This document shows positions 27,135-39,389 of a DNA stretch of 64,000 nt, one piece after another; positions within the stretch are counted from its first letter, which is position 1; each line of letters opens with the position of its first letter. Where the stretch lies: assembly GCA_963693315.1 (NCBI GenBank), contig OY856188.1:101062462-101126461 (forward strand). The letters are read 5' to 3'. Both the position numbers and the translations under genes were made by a program. The notes under the pieces were generated by a model that saw nothing but the letters and a program-made list of their open reading frames with translations, was not told the origin of the DNA and did no database searches. Source of the DNA: Diogma glabrata. Taxonomy: Eukaryota > Arthropoda > Insecta > Diptera > Cylindrotomidae.

Positions 27135-28604
27135 CAGTCTAATAAATATCTATTTAAAGATTTTAATTTGATGTTTGTATGTTTTAAAATTTGAATGTAA
27201 GAACTGTAAATGAAGATGTTTAATAATTAATAATAATTTTTAAAAGAGTAGTAGAAAAAGTACAGTTCGCCGTAAATCATATTTTGAATCTCGCGACCAT
27301 TACCAACCTCGGCTACCTCAAACTGTCCTCTCGCTTCAAAATATGTTGTTTTCGGCATCGTTGAAGAATATACTATTATGAATTGTTTCTTTAATTTCTA
27401 ATCAATAGAAAATATTTAAAAACAAAGAAAAATAATAATTAAATCAAAGAAAATCAAAGAAAGATAATAATAATAATATTTAAAAACAAAGAAAAATAAT
27501 ACGTCTATCTACTCCGAAAGCAAAGCATAAACTAAATTGAAATTTGAAGAGAAAATATAAAATATTAACTAAATAGAAATTTAATAAATTTCGTTTTTTA
27601 TTTTTACTTTTTCCCTACCGTATACTCTTCAGCCGTCTTTTCTATGGTATGGCTACGCTTTTTAGTTTTTTGGGTATTATATATATAGATTTATTGCTCG
27701 ACTGAATTTCTCTTGTAAACACGTAAATTTTAAGTTAACTTTTGTGGAAATAATAGCTGGCAATATAATATATATACAAGTTTAATTGGGATTTCTTCGA
27801 GCCCCATCAAAATCATTCATGTATAAAAAAGTTCTTTCTACACTGGCGTTAGTACCAGGAAGAAACAAAGCAACTTCTAAATTTTAATAAATGTGTGAAT
27901 GACATTCTGTCTTAAACAAACAAAAAAATCTCACACCAACTCTTAACAACGTCAACATCATCTTCACACCAGCTGATAAACTTGTTATTCTGTGCGGAAA
28001 ACAAAATCACTCTCCCGATTTTGTCAAACAAATCATTATCAGTAGTAGTTTTAATTGAGCACTGCTTCAAACAATAGTTATTTGTTTAACTAGGCAGCGA
28101 AGTAGTAGATTGATTGCCGCGGCTAATAGTTCATAGCCGAGCGAAGCGAGGCTAGGAATTCAGCCAAGGCAGTCAATCTACCTTGCTGCCGAGTTGAACA
28201 TATAATTTTTTCTCCGATTAATTACGATGATATGTAATTTAATAATTATTACTTTAAAAATAAAGCAAAATTTTAAAAATGAAAAAAAAATCGCAATTGC
28301 TGGAAGATTTAGTTGTTATGAAAATGTCATAATAATTATAGTTTGACAAATTAAACAATTTCTGCCAGATTCGTGGAAAAATATCTGTTTATTTCTATGA
28401 AGTCTAATTATTTTGCTGCCTAGGCAGCAAAGTCCTTGCTTTGCTGCCTAGGCAGGAAAAGTGCTACTTTGCTGACTGAAATAAGTCTGCAAAATTTATA
28501 TTTGCTGTCTATCGGAGAAAAATATCTTTTACTTTACTTCCTTTTGCTATTTGATAAATTTAGAAAAAAAATAAACAAAAAATTACTTGAATTTAACGAT
28601 TTTT
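27135..28604. other. Non-coding, repeat fragments
   Basis: No gene seen. 28090-28200 is an imperfect inverted repeat with AGGCAGCGAAGTAGTAGATT against AATCTACCTTGCTGCC. TGCTGCCTAGGCAGC repeats follow at 28421-28455. The arms suggest a degraded MITE of about 350 bp. The CGAGCGAAGCGAG motif resembles one in the 18690 repeat. Confidence 0.45.
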
Positions 28605-28822
28605 TCAAAATATATTTTACTATTTTGTGTAAATATATTATGTATTTTAATTTATGCAAATAATACAGAATCTTACTCGTACAAAAAATCTTGTATGTAA
28701 TTCGGGCGTAAAGTATCTTTTTTGCTTTCGAGTGTTTGTTGCCCTCGGCTAACGCCTCGAGGAACAATTTCACTCTCAAACAAGAATGACTAGCTTTACG
28801 CCTTTAATACATAAATAGCTAT
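28605..28822 (-). repeat. Dispersed repeat, third copy
   Basis: This is the third copy of the 1530-1745 / 2430-2655 family, in the same orientation as the second. It ends at TACATAAATAGCTATT, exactly where the LINE at 28825 begins, so the LINE appears to have inserted into this repeat or recombined with it. Confidence 0.6.
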
Positions 28823-28879
28823 TAAGACCTAGGTCCCACAACAACTTGCGCTCTAAGGTGTTGATGAACGCTTTTTTTA

Positions 28880-30402
28880 AACCTCTACGGATTGAAATCA
28901 CCTAAGACTATGGATTCCGGCAAATTATTCCATTTGTATCGGACAAAGAAGTCTTTCTGCGATCTGCCAGTATGAAAGCGCGGGAAATCGACCGGTTGAG
29001 TGCTTAGGCTACCCGATTGCTGAGTGAAACGGGGGTAAGAATAAGTTTGAGGCATGATGCTGCTGATTTCATCTGAGCACTGTTGATGACGATATTTTAA
29101 AAAACAACGAGGTCAGCAACAGTGCGACGATGTTGTAGGGAATCAAGTTTTGATGTCAAATCTCGATAACCCACAATTTGTATAGCCCGCTTTTGAACAG
29201 AGTCCAAGAGGGCTAAGATGGAAACAGAAGCAGTACTCCAAACTTGACTACAATACTCCATACAGGGACGAGTATAGGACTTATAAACATGGAGCAATTG
29301 GTATGTAGTGAAAAATTTGTTGCATCTATTTAGGAGGCCGAGTTTTCTAGACGCGCTTTTTTGCCATCACCATTACATGATCGTTCCAGAGTAGGTCATT
29401 TGAAACTGTGACACCCAATAAACGAATGTTTTTACATTCACCTATTGGTTCATTACACATACTGAATAAAATATCTTTGGGGAACTCGGTCTTTGATCTG
29501 GAAACAATCAACAGCTGTGTTTTGGTAGAGTTGAAATTGACCAAAACCTGTCACCCCAATCGGCGACTTTTTTTAGGTCTTTATTAACGTTTATGGCAGC
29601 GTCTCTCCCAGCGGTATTAATTCGTTCGTGCATTTTACCTTTTGAAGGAAGAGGCTCGAACGACTTGTGCAGAGTACTATCATCTGCAACACTATTTATT
29701 GGGTTGCTGATGATTTTCAACAATTCGTTGATATAAATCAAAAACAGGGTTGGGTACAATACTGAGTCTTGAGGTACACCAGCGTTAATTAGTTTAGACT
29801 CAGATGAAAATCCGTCTAAGGAGACCAAAATGTATCGGTTAGATAGGAAATTTTGAATCAGCTTCTTAACATTGGGGTGAAAACCATACGCAACGAGCTT
29901 CTTGATTAAGTTGGCATGCCAGGCTCGATCGAATGCCTTGGAGATGTCTGAAGCGATAACGTATGTTTCACCACCTTTATCAAGTATGCTGTTCCAACAA
30001 TATGCTACATAGTTTAATAGATCGGTAGTTGATCTTTTGTTTCGAAAACCGTATTGGCTGTCGGCTATTATATGATTTACTTCCAGAAATTTTGAAATGT
30101 GTGTATTAAATGCTCGTAGACTTTGGGTAAGACCGACAGTAAAGCTATTGGTATATAATTTGAGATATGTTTCGGATTCTGGTCCCTTTTTGGGGACGCT
30201 GGACATTTGCCAACTTCCAGTACGAGGGAAATATACTAGATTTGTAGAATTGGTAGAATATCTTAGTCAAAGTTGGTGCAAGTTCTTTAGAAAAGGTTTT
30301 TAAAATAATGGGCGGAATGTTTTCCATTCCTGATGCTTTGTTGATGTTTAACGCCTTTAAAAGTTTAGCGACTATTTCGGGTTTTGAGTGAAGTTCATCC
30401 AT
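28880..30402 (-). pseudogene. LINE reverse transcriptase and C-terminal tail
   Basis: Overlapping frames at 30402-30145, 30206-29508, 29544-29347 and 29297-29097 together cover the reverse transcriptase. Motifs in order: KASGMENIPP (fingers), QYGFRNKRSTTDLLNY, ASDISKAFDRAWH with the catalytic Asp, GVPQDSVLYPTLFLIYIN (QGS changed to QDS), and VADDS in place of YADDS at the second catalytic site. The tail includes RPCMEYCSQVWSTASVS and LQHRRTVADLVVF. The frame shifts and the changed active-site Tyr show that this copy is inactive. The fragment 39390-40735 is a close relative with a different set of lesions. Confidence 0.88.
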
Positions 30403-31243
30403 ATTAACTCCTGATTTGCGGTATCTCTTTAGGAGTTTTCAAAACAGTGTAGATCAGAGCAAAGCGTTCAGCGAACAAGTTAGCTTTTCTTGCTAGTTTT
30501 GAAGCTTTTGCTCGGTCAATTTCAGACTTTTCGTTTGAGATTATCTGGTTAGATATTTTGTTGGCCTTTAGATATTGTGATTCTTTGCGAGAATTTTGTT
30601 ATGAATCCATATATTAAATGATCTACGTTTGTTTCTAAGTGCCGCTTTGGCAGCTTTCGAATACAAGTATTTTTGTTTGAGTTTTACTATGGAAAAAGGG
30701 ACGAATTTATTGATAGCAAATTGGATGGTTTCTGTAAAGTTTTGAGCAGAAATATTTACATTGTCAGTGTAAAAATAATGATAGTCGAAAGGGAAACCAT
30801 GGAAAAAAATTTTGAAGACCACTCTTATCCATTTTTAAGTAGTGAAATAATTTAATGGGTTTGGGAGCTGCAGTTTAAAGCAAATTAGTTTTGATATCTG
30901 ATGAAATTAAATAATTATCAGAATTTCCAATACTTCCTTTCGCGACATCAACACTCGTAATATCTAGCATTGTGGTATCTTACGATAGAGATCTAAAAGA
31001 AAACTATTATCACCGCGATTACGGGGAGTAAAAGTTGGGCTTTTAAAAATTTGGGATAGGCCCTGAGACGCGGCAAAAATTTATGCCAGTTTTCCACTAT
31101 TGTCAACATCGTCGGTCGATTTGGATAATTCTAGCCATACTTTGTTGTGGACGTTGAAGTCACCAGTAACGATAACCTCACAATTAGGGGACTTTCCTCT
31201 AATCTCATCCACAATTTTTGACAGTAAATTAAAAAAGTTTGGG

Positions 31244-31594
31244 TTACGTTTGTTGGGGGACCAATCGGTATAAAGCTATTGTAAAAAAAGTAATTTCTGG
31301 AAGACAAATCTTTAAAACCATTGTATTGAAGCCATCACCGTATAGTTCAAAATTTAAAAAGCGTGTATACGCAACACTCTCATGAATGAATGCACATACG
31401 CCTTGATGGAGTTTGAAAGCTGATTCAAGCCTATATTTGAAATTAAGCGATTCTATAGAGAGAAAATGTTCAGAAACTTGTGTTTCTGTAAGGAATAGAA
31501 TGTTCGGTTTGTCGTGCTCAAGATGATGTTGCACGAGGTCATGGTTAGCGTTCAATCCGCAGATATTTTGAACGTGTATTTTTGTTTGATTCAT
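31244..31594 (-). pseudogene. LINE APE endonuclease N-terminal part
   Basis: The 116-codon frame begins MNQTKIHVQNICGLNANHDL and contains NILFLTETQVSE, the conserved Asn and Glu motifs of apurinic-type endonucleases that nick the target for retrotransposition. After about residue 105 the frame is lost. The remaining endonuclease (31240-30850) is readable only in other frames, e.g. the NCEVIVTGDFN-type motif around 31160-31190 on the - strand. Dead copy; the part belongs to the LINE 28825-32330. Confidence 0.8.
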
Positions 31595-32330
31595 CTATGT
31601 ATTATTTGCAGGAATACCGTGGACATGCCGCTTTATGGGCAGGTAGATTGCACATATTTGCTTTACCACTTGCAGACTTATATCCTTTCTGTTATACTAC
31701 CATATATGTATCAAAAGGTTTATTTTTTTATTACATTTTTTCATTTATTTTATTCTATTTTTATTTTTTTATGTTTTATTAAAGAATGGATAACTAAGCA
31801 AAAAATCTTATCATACAATAAAATATGACGCATATGCCAATATTGCATGATAAGATGAAGAAATAATAACAAAATAATAAGTGAAAAACAAATTGTGAGA
31901 AATTTGCACAAAACAAAACAAAACTAATTGCCAATAATCCAGCTGATGCAGCGCACTCCAGACGCACCGCCCACCACCTCAATCGAGGCACAAAACCCAC
32001 ACATAATTATATGTTGGCCTCATTCCTCGGAAGAGTAATTGAGTGGTACTACTACGGAACGCTGCCTAGCTAAGACTGGGAGTGCTGCCGTTGACTAATT
32101 AAAGTTCGTCCGCCAGCACCCTAAGATATGATCTTGGCTAATGATATCTCCTGTCATTGCCAGTGGTATATGATATCTCACGCTAACTTATAAGTCAATG
32201 GCAGGGACTGGAGTACGCTGGGTAGTCAGATCCGTAGATCAACATTGATCATAATCGATCAAAATCGACCCCTCCTACGGTTAATCGATCCCCCATCGGT
32301 TAGAGTTTTTTTATTAAGTTTGCGGTGAGT

Positions 32331-32825
32331 AAGTTTTACCAAAAAAAAAATTCAATCGTGAACTGCAGATTCAAAACGATTAACTACGATAGAAATTCTA
32401 TCGTAAAAAACCATTGAAAACGAAAGCTGAAAAATCCCATAGGATACGATAGATTACGGTACGTTTTCTATCTGTCAGATCTACGTTTATTAATATAGAA
32501 TATGTATGTTTATTATGATGTTAAAAATCACTAGATTTGTATCCATTTAAGGTAGATAGGGAGATTGTTTTGCTTTAATTTAACGTTTATACCTTCGAAA
32601 ATATGAGTAGGAAATTTTAGGTCAAAATTTTAAAAATTGTGGGATTTACAGTTATTTTATTAAATGAATCCGGTTTCTATCTCTTTCTATTGACTATCTA
32701 TATCTAGATCCTTTTATCAGTAACGTACCTAGAAGTCGGTAGGTTAGACAGTTTGGTAGGTAGACAGTCGTTTTTCCAGTTTCTCAGTGAACTTAGTGCT
32801 CTCCCAACTATTGAGTAAGTATTAA
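32331..32825. other. Intergenic, nothing recognised
   Basis: AT-rich sequence between the LINE leader and an LTR-like sequence. An inverted motif ACGATAGAAATTCTATCGT occurs near 32387. No gene seen. Confidence 0.4.
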
Positions 32826-33455
32826 TATTATTACGATTCTTCACAGTCGCAATGAAATACAAATTATATTCAACATCACATTCGCTTCTTAGAACAAGGG
32901 TCAAAAAATAAAATAAAATACATATATCGAAAATAATTACGTAGATATCCGTTCTGGATCTTTTTTTGTAGAGAATGAATTTTCCTGGAATATACGAGAA
33001 ATTATGCAGAATTGTATATAAGGAATTCCTCTTACAACACTAAAATAGTTTATATTAGACTGCGGCGATGTTTAGTTAAATTAAATTAGACTGCGATAGT
33101 GCTATAAGTTTAAGTGGAAATATAGTTATGTTAAATGAAAGTTATTTGTAAATAAAGTTTTAATGGCTATTTAAGATAAATTTTATGTCTAATTTTATAC
33201 CGGTACGCTGGGTTTATGCTGGAAATTTCTACAAATAACCGTTGGAGTTATTGAAGCTATTGAATATTCTAGATAGAAATATTGTTTGCTGTATTGTTTT
33301 CCTGTTGTTGTGAAACAATAAAGACAATAAAGTTGTAGAATATTTAATAAAACCTGGCGTTTGTGCTTACTAATCAGTGATCGAACCCAGAAGGAGATTT
33401 GGGAATTGCGTTTATCGAATTCAGAGTAAGGCCAATTCGAAGTAAGGTGGAAAAA
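32826..33455 (+). mobile_element. Degenerate solo LTR (TGTTACG-type, Bel/Pao-like?)
   Basis: It starts ATTACGATTCTTCACAGTCG, matching the TGTTACGATTTTACATAATC start at 46123. It contains GTAAATAAAGTTTTAATGGC with an AATAAA signal, and continues through GGAAATTTCTACAA, AACCGTTGGAGTTA, TTTGCTGTATTGTTTTC and TACTAATCAGTGATCGAA. The second half is matched in reverse complement at 47281-47640. TGTTACG/CGTAACA ends and a polyadenylation signal inside suggest an LTR; no internal gag-pol sequence is beside it. Confidence 0.6.
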
Positions 33456-36400
33456 CGATTATTGTTATTACATATAGTTTGAAAAATAATGTGTCTTATC
33501 ATTTCTCAGCTTAAAGGCTAAGAGACTATATAAATAATGAAATTAGTAATGTACATATTAGTATGTATTTCTTGCTGTTTTTTTATATCTTATTTTTCAG
33601 AAGCATTTTGAACTTTAAAAGAATTATTTTCAGAAGTTTTTTTCCAAACACCATTTTTTACGAAGTACATATATTTGTATTGGATTATATGGAACTTTTA
33701 TTGTTTTTAAAAAATATCAACACTAGCTCTGCTCAAACTCAAACAAGCTTCAAGCTTATTTTCATCTCCGTTTTAGTTGTCAGTCGGTTAGTGCAAACAA
33801 TTAAAGTATATTCTCGAGCAATCTAGTAATTAATACAATCTTATAGTTGATTACTTGAACAAGTTTGTAGATCGTTTTTTATTTATATAAGTTAAAGAGC
33901 TAAGGTAGTAGAGTGATTTTCCAATAATCCAAAACTAATCAAAATCAGTGAGTAATGTAACAAATAACGTTTCAGCTAACTCCGATTTCCTTTATTTTAG
34001 GGATCAGATCCGGGCCGTATTTGGCTTTCCCGATCACTGATATATGAACCGGATCAAGCAGTCTGATCAGGTCCTTGTCAGGAATGTAACCTGTTAAGCA
34101 ATCCACGCCGGATCAGGCATTATCAAATTTACGGGATCACACTCTATCCGAACTGAATTCGGCCCGGATCAGCACAAATAGAAAATTTACTACTACGGTT
34201 ATATTGCCCTGAATAATATTGTAGTCGGGTACATTGCAAAAAATCATGATTGATAAATAAAAAAATATAAAATATTATCATAGCTAAATTCAAATAAATT
34301 ACATACAAAATAAATAAAATTAAATTAAAATGACCAATAAAAAAGATTCAAAACATATATATGTGTAGTGTGTACTACTACTTTTATCACTACCTTTATC
34401 ACTATTAACAGATTCTTTCAGCCGAGAAACGATAACAAAACTATAGGGGAAAGTTTATTATTATACCCTGATTGAGTCCGGATAATAAGGCATACCTGAG
34501 CAAAATGCTATTCGGGCAATTCGGATAATATACTTAATAAATATTTGTCTAATTTTACACACAAATTTGAACAATTGAAAACTTTTCATTCGTCTATCAG
34601 GCTCTTAAATACTTTATATTTTTCATAAATGCGACCAACATTCTACACACCAAAACTTTTAACATTTCTAATAGAGTCTTTCTTTCTATTTATACCAAAA
34701 ATTATTCCACTTGTTCTTAACTACCACACAGCCTTGAAATTAAAAATTAATGAAAATCATAGATTAACCTATAGAGATTAAATATAAAAAATGTAGAAAA
34801 CCAAAAACAAACATAAAAGTAAATTCAAAATATATTACAATCAAGTTAAAAATGCCATTAATTTTAAAAGGGATAAATGGATCAAAATAATAATTACCTT
34901 TCCATAGGTAAAAATGATGTTGTTGTATCCAATGTTCTAATTGTTGTATTTCCACGTTTAATAAATTTTTCGCATGTTACACGACGATACGTTTCATTAA
35001 TCTTCATATTATTTTATATTTTTAATCAGAGCTCGCTTATTATTATTCCAATTTATTTGTTTTATGATGAAGGACATTAATCAAAATTGTCCTTGAACTA
35101 CATAAATTACTACACACAAAACGTCTAAATTAGAATTTTATATCCTTTAGTTATTAGTATTTGTTAACTTTATTTTGTTGTTTATTTCAAAACCAATTCT
35201 TGTTGAAATTTTTTGGTTGACATATAAATAATTAATTCATCTTAGTTTAGATATTTATTTATATAAAAACTGATTATTAAATGACAGCGATAAGGAAAAG
35301 CCTACTAATAATTTTTTTCTTATTTTCCAAAGATTTTGTTTTTTGATGCTGTTGGTACTTCTTTGAAACATGCGCATCCTTTTATTTTCATCATACGTGT
35401 TGATTTTTTCTTTATAATTACTTTTTTGTTCGAATTTTTAAACTTTTCAATACCAGAGAAAGTAGATTGGTGAGACTGAGATATAATTTAATGACCTTAA
35501 AATGTTTAAGGTTAAGCCACGATGATAAATCATTCGGATTGTATTTAACTGACGATGTTTCAAAAACGAACACGGAATTTGCATGTGAAATTCTTAAAAT
35601 AAAATCGTTTCTATGGGATTTTTACACAAAGTTTTATCCTGTTTAAAAAACATTCAAAAGGTATAGTAGTCTTTTGCCTCACTCGAATGATGATAACCTA
35701 GCCAGTAGCCTCTTCAATTAAATATGTCAAGTAACATATTTCACCTCTTTCTTGAAAAATGAAGCATCAACTAAATTCACCAAGAACTAAAAGATCTATA
35801 GCAGCTTGATATTTTCCTTGTCTGTTTCCGAAAATAAAACGAATTTCGTATGAGAATTTTAGGTCTATGGAGAAGATCATTAATGCAGTATACTTTCCAA
35901 ATTGAAAGCTTTAGCGATTAAAAACTTTAAATCAATTTTCTGACAATGGCTACACCTCAAGATTTGCATTAAATGTTGGAGGAAATATACGGAAAACGGA
36001 TTAGAAGTAACCAGAATAAATGTTATAGGAAATAGGAAAACGGATTAGAATTTAGAAGTAACCAGAATAAATATAGAATATGTATATGTAAATGTTTAAT
36101 CTTAATTATAGACAAGAGTATGTATAGATCGCAAGACAATAAATCAAACTGCGATGGTAGTAATTTAAAAATAGTTAGACTGTTATAGCACTCCATTGGA
36201 CTGATATAGCAGTGCTAACTTGCTTTATTTATTTAGCATATTATGCGTCAAAGGAGTCAGATGGGAGAATAATATATGTAGGACCGAATACTGGTGATTG
36301 CAGTAAGTGACTAGGAAACAAATGCAATGATATACTGGTGATGTACTAGACTCATTATACCATGTTACAGCTACAATAGCAAAAGTTAACGTGAGTGTGG

Positions 36401-36781
36401 ACAGACGAATTTTGAGGTATTCGTTTTAATTGTTTTCATTTAGCTGACACCAGGAACCCTCTAATCACTAGTGTGCAAAATCTTTGAAACGCATTAAAAA
36501 CAAATTTTGGAAAACAAAGCTAGTAGTAGTTTTCTTAGAGCTCGTTCCTCAAAAATCTTTTTTGTATTTAATTCACGATATTCTAACAACGCAATTCTTG
36601 CTCTTGTGTGTATTTAAAAAAAACAAATTGAATTTGTTTTTTGTAACCTGTTAAAAACACTTTAAAAGACAATAAACCAAACAGAATCAAAACCCTTAAA
36701 TAAAATACATACAAATATCCAATTTTGGATTTATTTCTTTATATATTGTATTTATCACGACATTTATTATTGCAAAATTTT
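33456..36781. other. Intergenic, no gene seen
   Basis: AT-rich. Open frames of 60-87 codons occur by chance and overlap on opposite strands. One patch stands out: 34000-34170 with repeated GGATCA / CCGGATC motifs, bounded by inverted AGATCCGGGCCGTATTT and GAATTCGGCCCGGATCA, which may be the ends of a small TIR element. The segment 36000-36060 has a short duplication (GGAAAACGGATTAGAA...AGTAACCAGAATAAAT). Confidence 0.45.
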
Positions 36782-37207
36782 TTATATTTTTGATTTTAAA
36801 AATGATAAAATTGATCTTTTTTCAATATTTGATAGTTCACCCGAGTTAAGCTCCTGCAGAAGTTTATTCAATAAATAAGCGAGTTGCTCTTCTTTGGCAA
36901 GTTGAAACGTTGTTGGGTTGTTTTCATCAGACCAATTTTCTGGTCCAGTTGCGAAAACTACTCCACGTTTTCCCGGTGTGTTACCATTTACCAAATTATT
37001 ATTGTCTCCACCTGATCCAATTATATTTCCATTTGCACATCCATCATCAAGAAAATTTGCACATCTTGTTTCAATTTCATGTCGTCCATCTTGACTCGTC
37101 TGACCGTTGTAATAATTTAATTGATGTTGATAATTTGGTATAATAAATTTTGAATCAACATAAATACAAAATGAAATTAAAAAACAAATCCGTAACGTGA
37201 ATGACAT
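36782..37207 (-). CDS. Putative secreted peptide precursor, unidentified
   Basis: I choose the Met at 37207, which gives 141 residues; an upstream in-frame Met at 37279 would add 24. From the chosen Met, MSFTLRICFLISFCIYVDSK reads as a short signal peptide with likely cleavage near residue 19. The mature part has two cysteines eight residues apart (CANFLDDGC), a Gly/Asn-rich linker, a PGKR site that would give amidation and dibasic cleavage, then an Asn/Glu-rich segment, an amphipathic stretch (AYLLNKLLQELNSGEL) and a second KR near the C terminus (IEKRSILSFLKSKI). These are features of a neuropeptide or hormone precursor, but I do not recognise the family. The intact frame in an AT-rich setting supports a real gene. 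It might be one exon of a longer gene. Confidence 0.55.
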   Translation of the reverse strand: MSFTLRICFLISFCIYVDSKFIIPNYQHQLNYYNGQTSQDGRHEIETRCANFLDDGCANGNIIGSGGDNNNLVNGNTPGKRGVVFATGPENWSDENNPTTFQLAKEEQLAYLLNKLLQELNSGELSNIEKRSILSFLKSKI

Positions 37208-38057
37208 TATAAAGAAGATAAATTTATTCGATAAATTTATGTGCACGAAAGTGTTTCTGAAACTGATACAAACTTTCAAATAATTTTCCTTTTATATAAT
37301 AAAAAATTTAATTAAGTTCATATCAATGAATTTAGTCAAATATAACGAAACAATTAATTAAATATTAATATAATTAACCATTTGGAGTATTGCCGTTATC
37401 AGTTTATTTAGTTGACTTTTAATTAAATTCTACCGTTTATCAATTGTTTTGAATTAATAAAATTTTTCTGACAAACGCAACTAATCAAATTTATGAATGA
37501 ATTAAGTTTTAACATGAACACGCATTATCAAAATAACTACTGAAACAGATTTTGCTCGAAGAGAGTGAGCCCATCTTAGAACAATTGTTGTCTTTTTACA
37601 AGAGATTTTGTCAAACTTACGATCCTATTATGAAGTGATCTTGTAAACTGAATTATTCTTAGACACAGACAGAATATGCTTATCATAAATATTAATTTTA
37701 GTTCTGGCATATACCTTGATAATGGCATCATATAACTCTATATAGTATAATGTGTTTCAATCATTGAGGAAGACAGTGCGTCACATGATCGAGGAATATG
37801 CGACTGGTTGGATTTTGGGCAACCAAATTTTAGTTTTGTTTCTGCAAGTTTTGCAAAAATATGCTTTTTGCCTATTACTTTATTTTTGTTTCCTTTTTAA
37901 TTTACTTTTAACAACATTCAGGGACCTATGTCGGAAATTTGAATATTGGCGAATACATAGAAAAAAATTAAGTCGCATTTCATCTAATTTAAATTATATG
38001 AGTTGAAAATGTAAGATTCATACAAAGTTTTCTAAAATTTTACTAAAATGTTTTAAT
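37208..38057. other. Upstream of the secreted-protein gene; no gene seen
   Basis: AT-rich. The first 200 bp should contain the leader and promoter of the - strand gene. An 84-codon + frame at 37752-38006 is hydrophobic but has no recognisable family. The right limit is the AAT target duplication (38055-38057) of the Harbinger element. Confidence 0.45.
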
Positions 38058-39389
38058 GGGCAGAGTGAATAAAAGCTAAGCAAATGCTAAAAGAATAAGC
38101 AAAAGCATTTGCAAAGAAGTATGATCTTAGTCTAAAAGCATATTCTTAAAATAATGTGAATAATCAAACGCTATTATTTAGACCTTTTGCTATAAAATTT
38201 AAGAATTTCTCTACAAAGTGTATTCTAATTACCTAGAATAATTTAGTAGCCTTTTCTTTTAGGTGACAACTAAAGCCACATATACACGGTTCACTTTGGG
38301 TGATTCATCCGGATGATTAATCCAAAGTGAACGTGTAAACCACAAATCATCCATAGTGGATGATGGTTCTGGATGAATCATTCAAAGTGAATCGTGTAAA
38401 CAAAAAGTGAAGCATTATTATTTACTGTTTTTATTTTATTAAGTTTTGTTAAAATCATTGTCATGTTAGGGTTATATTGTCAGGTTATGTTTTTTGAGGA
38501 ATTGTATTGTGTTTCAGAAAAATCATAATAATATTAGATTATATATAAATATAAATATGAAAAAATATGATTATATGTGTATATGTATTAAGAATGTTGA
38601 ATAGTCAACTAACCAATTTAAACTTTAACTTTCTATACGCCCTCTGAAAAAGCAATTACAATTACAAAATGTACATAATAAATTTCTCCTTATTTTTTAT
38701 ATAATAAAAACTCCTGTTAGATAGAAATAAATTGAAACAAATAAATGTAAATCATATTCAGTACTAATTGTATATTGAGAAACGAAGCAAATAAAAAATT
38801 AAATAAAAAATTAAATAAAAAATTGTGCGGTAGTGAATTTATTTTAATTAGTTAAGTGACGGTGTTTACGTTGAAAAAGCTCAACGATTCTTCAAAGAAT
38901 TTATAGTTAATTGGGTTTGTTTTCACAATTTTTCATATCTCAAGAGAACCAATAACAGTTGCAATTTTTTAATTCAATCTGTCAAAATATGTTACCGCCA
39001 TATTAAGATGAAAATAAAAATAAATTTTGGATGATGGATGTAAACCAATTGATTCGAACCCGAACCGAACCCGGATCCTGAACCCGCTCCGGAGCAAGTT
39101 TTTTTTTTAAATTATGTGAACCCGAACCCAATCAAAAACGCGGTTCAGGTTCAATTTTTAATATAGGAAATTTAGGAAGTTTGAGTAAGAAATTCCATAT
39201 TTCGCAGAATTTTTTTTGGTTTCAAACAAGATTATTTCGGTTATTATTTGTTTCAGTAGTGAATAGGGAGAATAAAATGAAAATTTTTTTCCAAAATAAA
39301 TATGTATGTAACATAAATACGGTATGCGTAATGTAACAGTAAAGTAAATCATTTAATAAGTAAATCATTTAATATCCCATATCCGAATA

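Larger units (their letters stand above)
28825..32330 (-). mobile_element. APE-type non-LTR retrotransposon (LINE), decayed
   Basis: Order on the - strand: a 5' leader (about 32330-31600), an endonuclease start (31594), reverse transcriptase (about 30400-29500) and the C-terminal tail (29300-28880). The leader holds TCCAGTCCCTGCCATTGACT and GAGATATCATATACC, also found at 54790-55160 in + orientation. The 3' end stops at CCTAGGTCTTAA and lacks the further tail and poly(A) seen in the sister fragment at 40660-40735. Clade is uncertain: CR1/L2/jockey-like from the RT and tail style. Confidence 0.85.
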
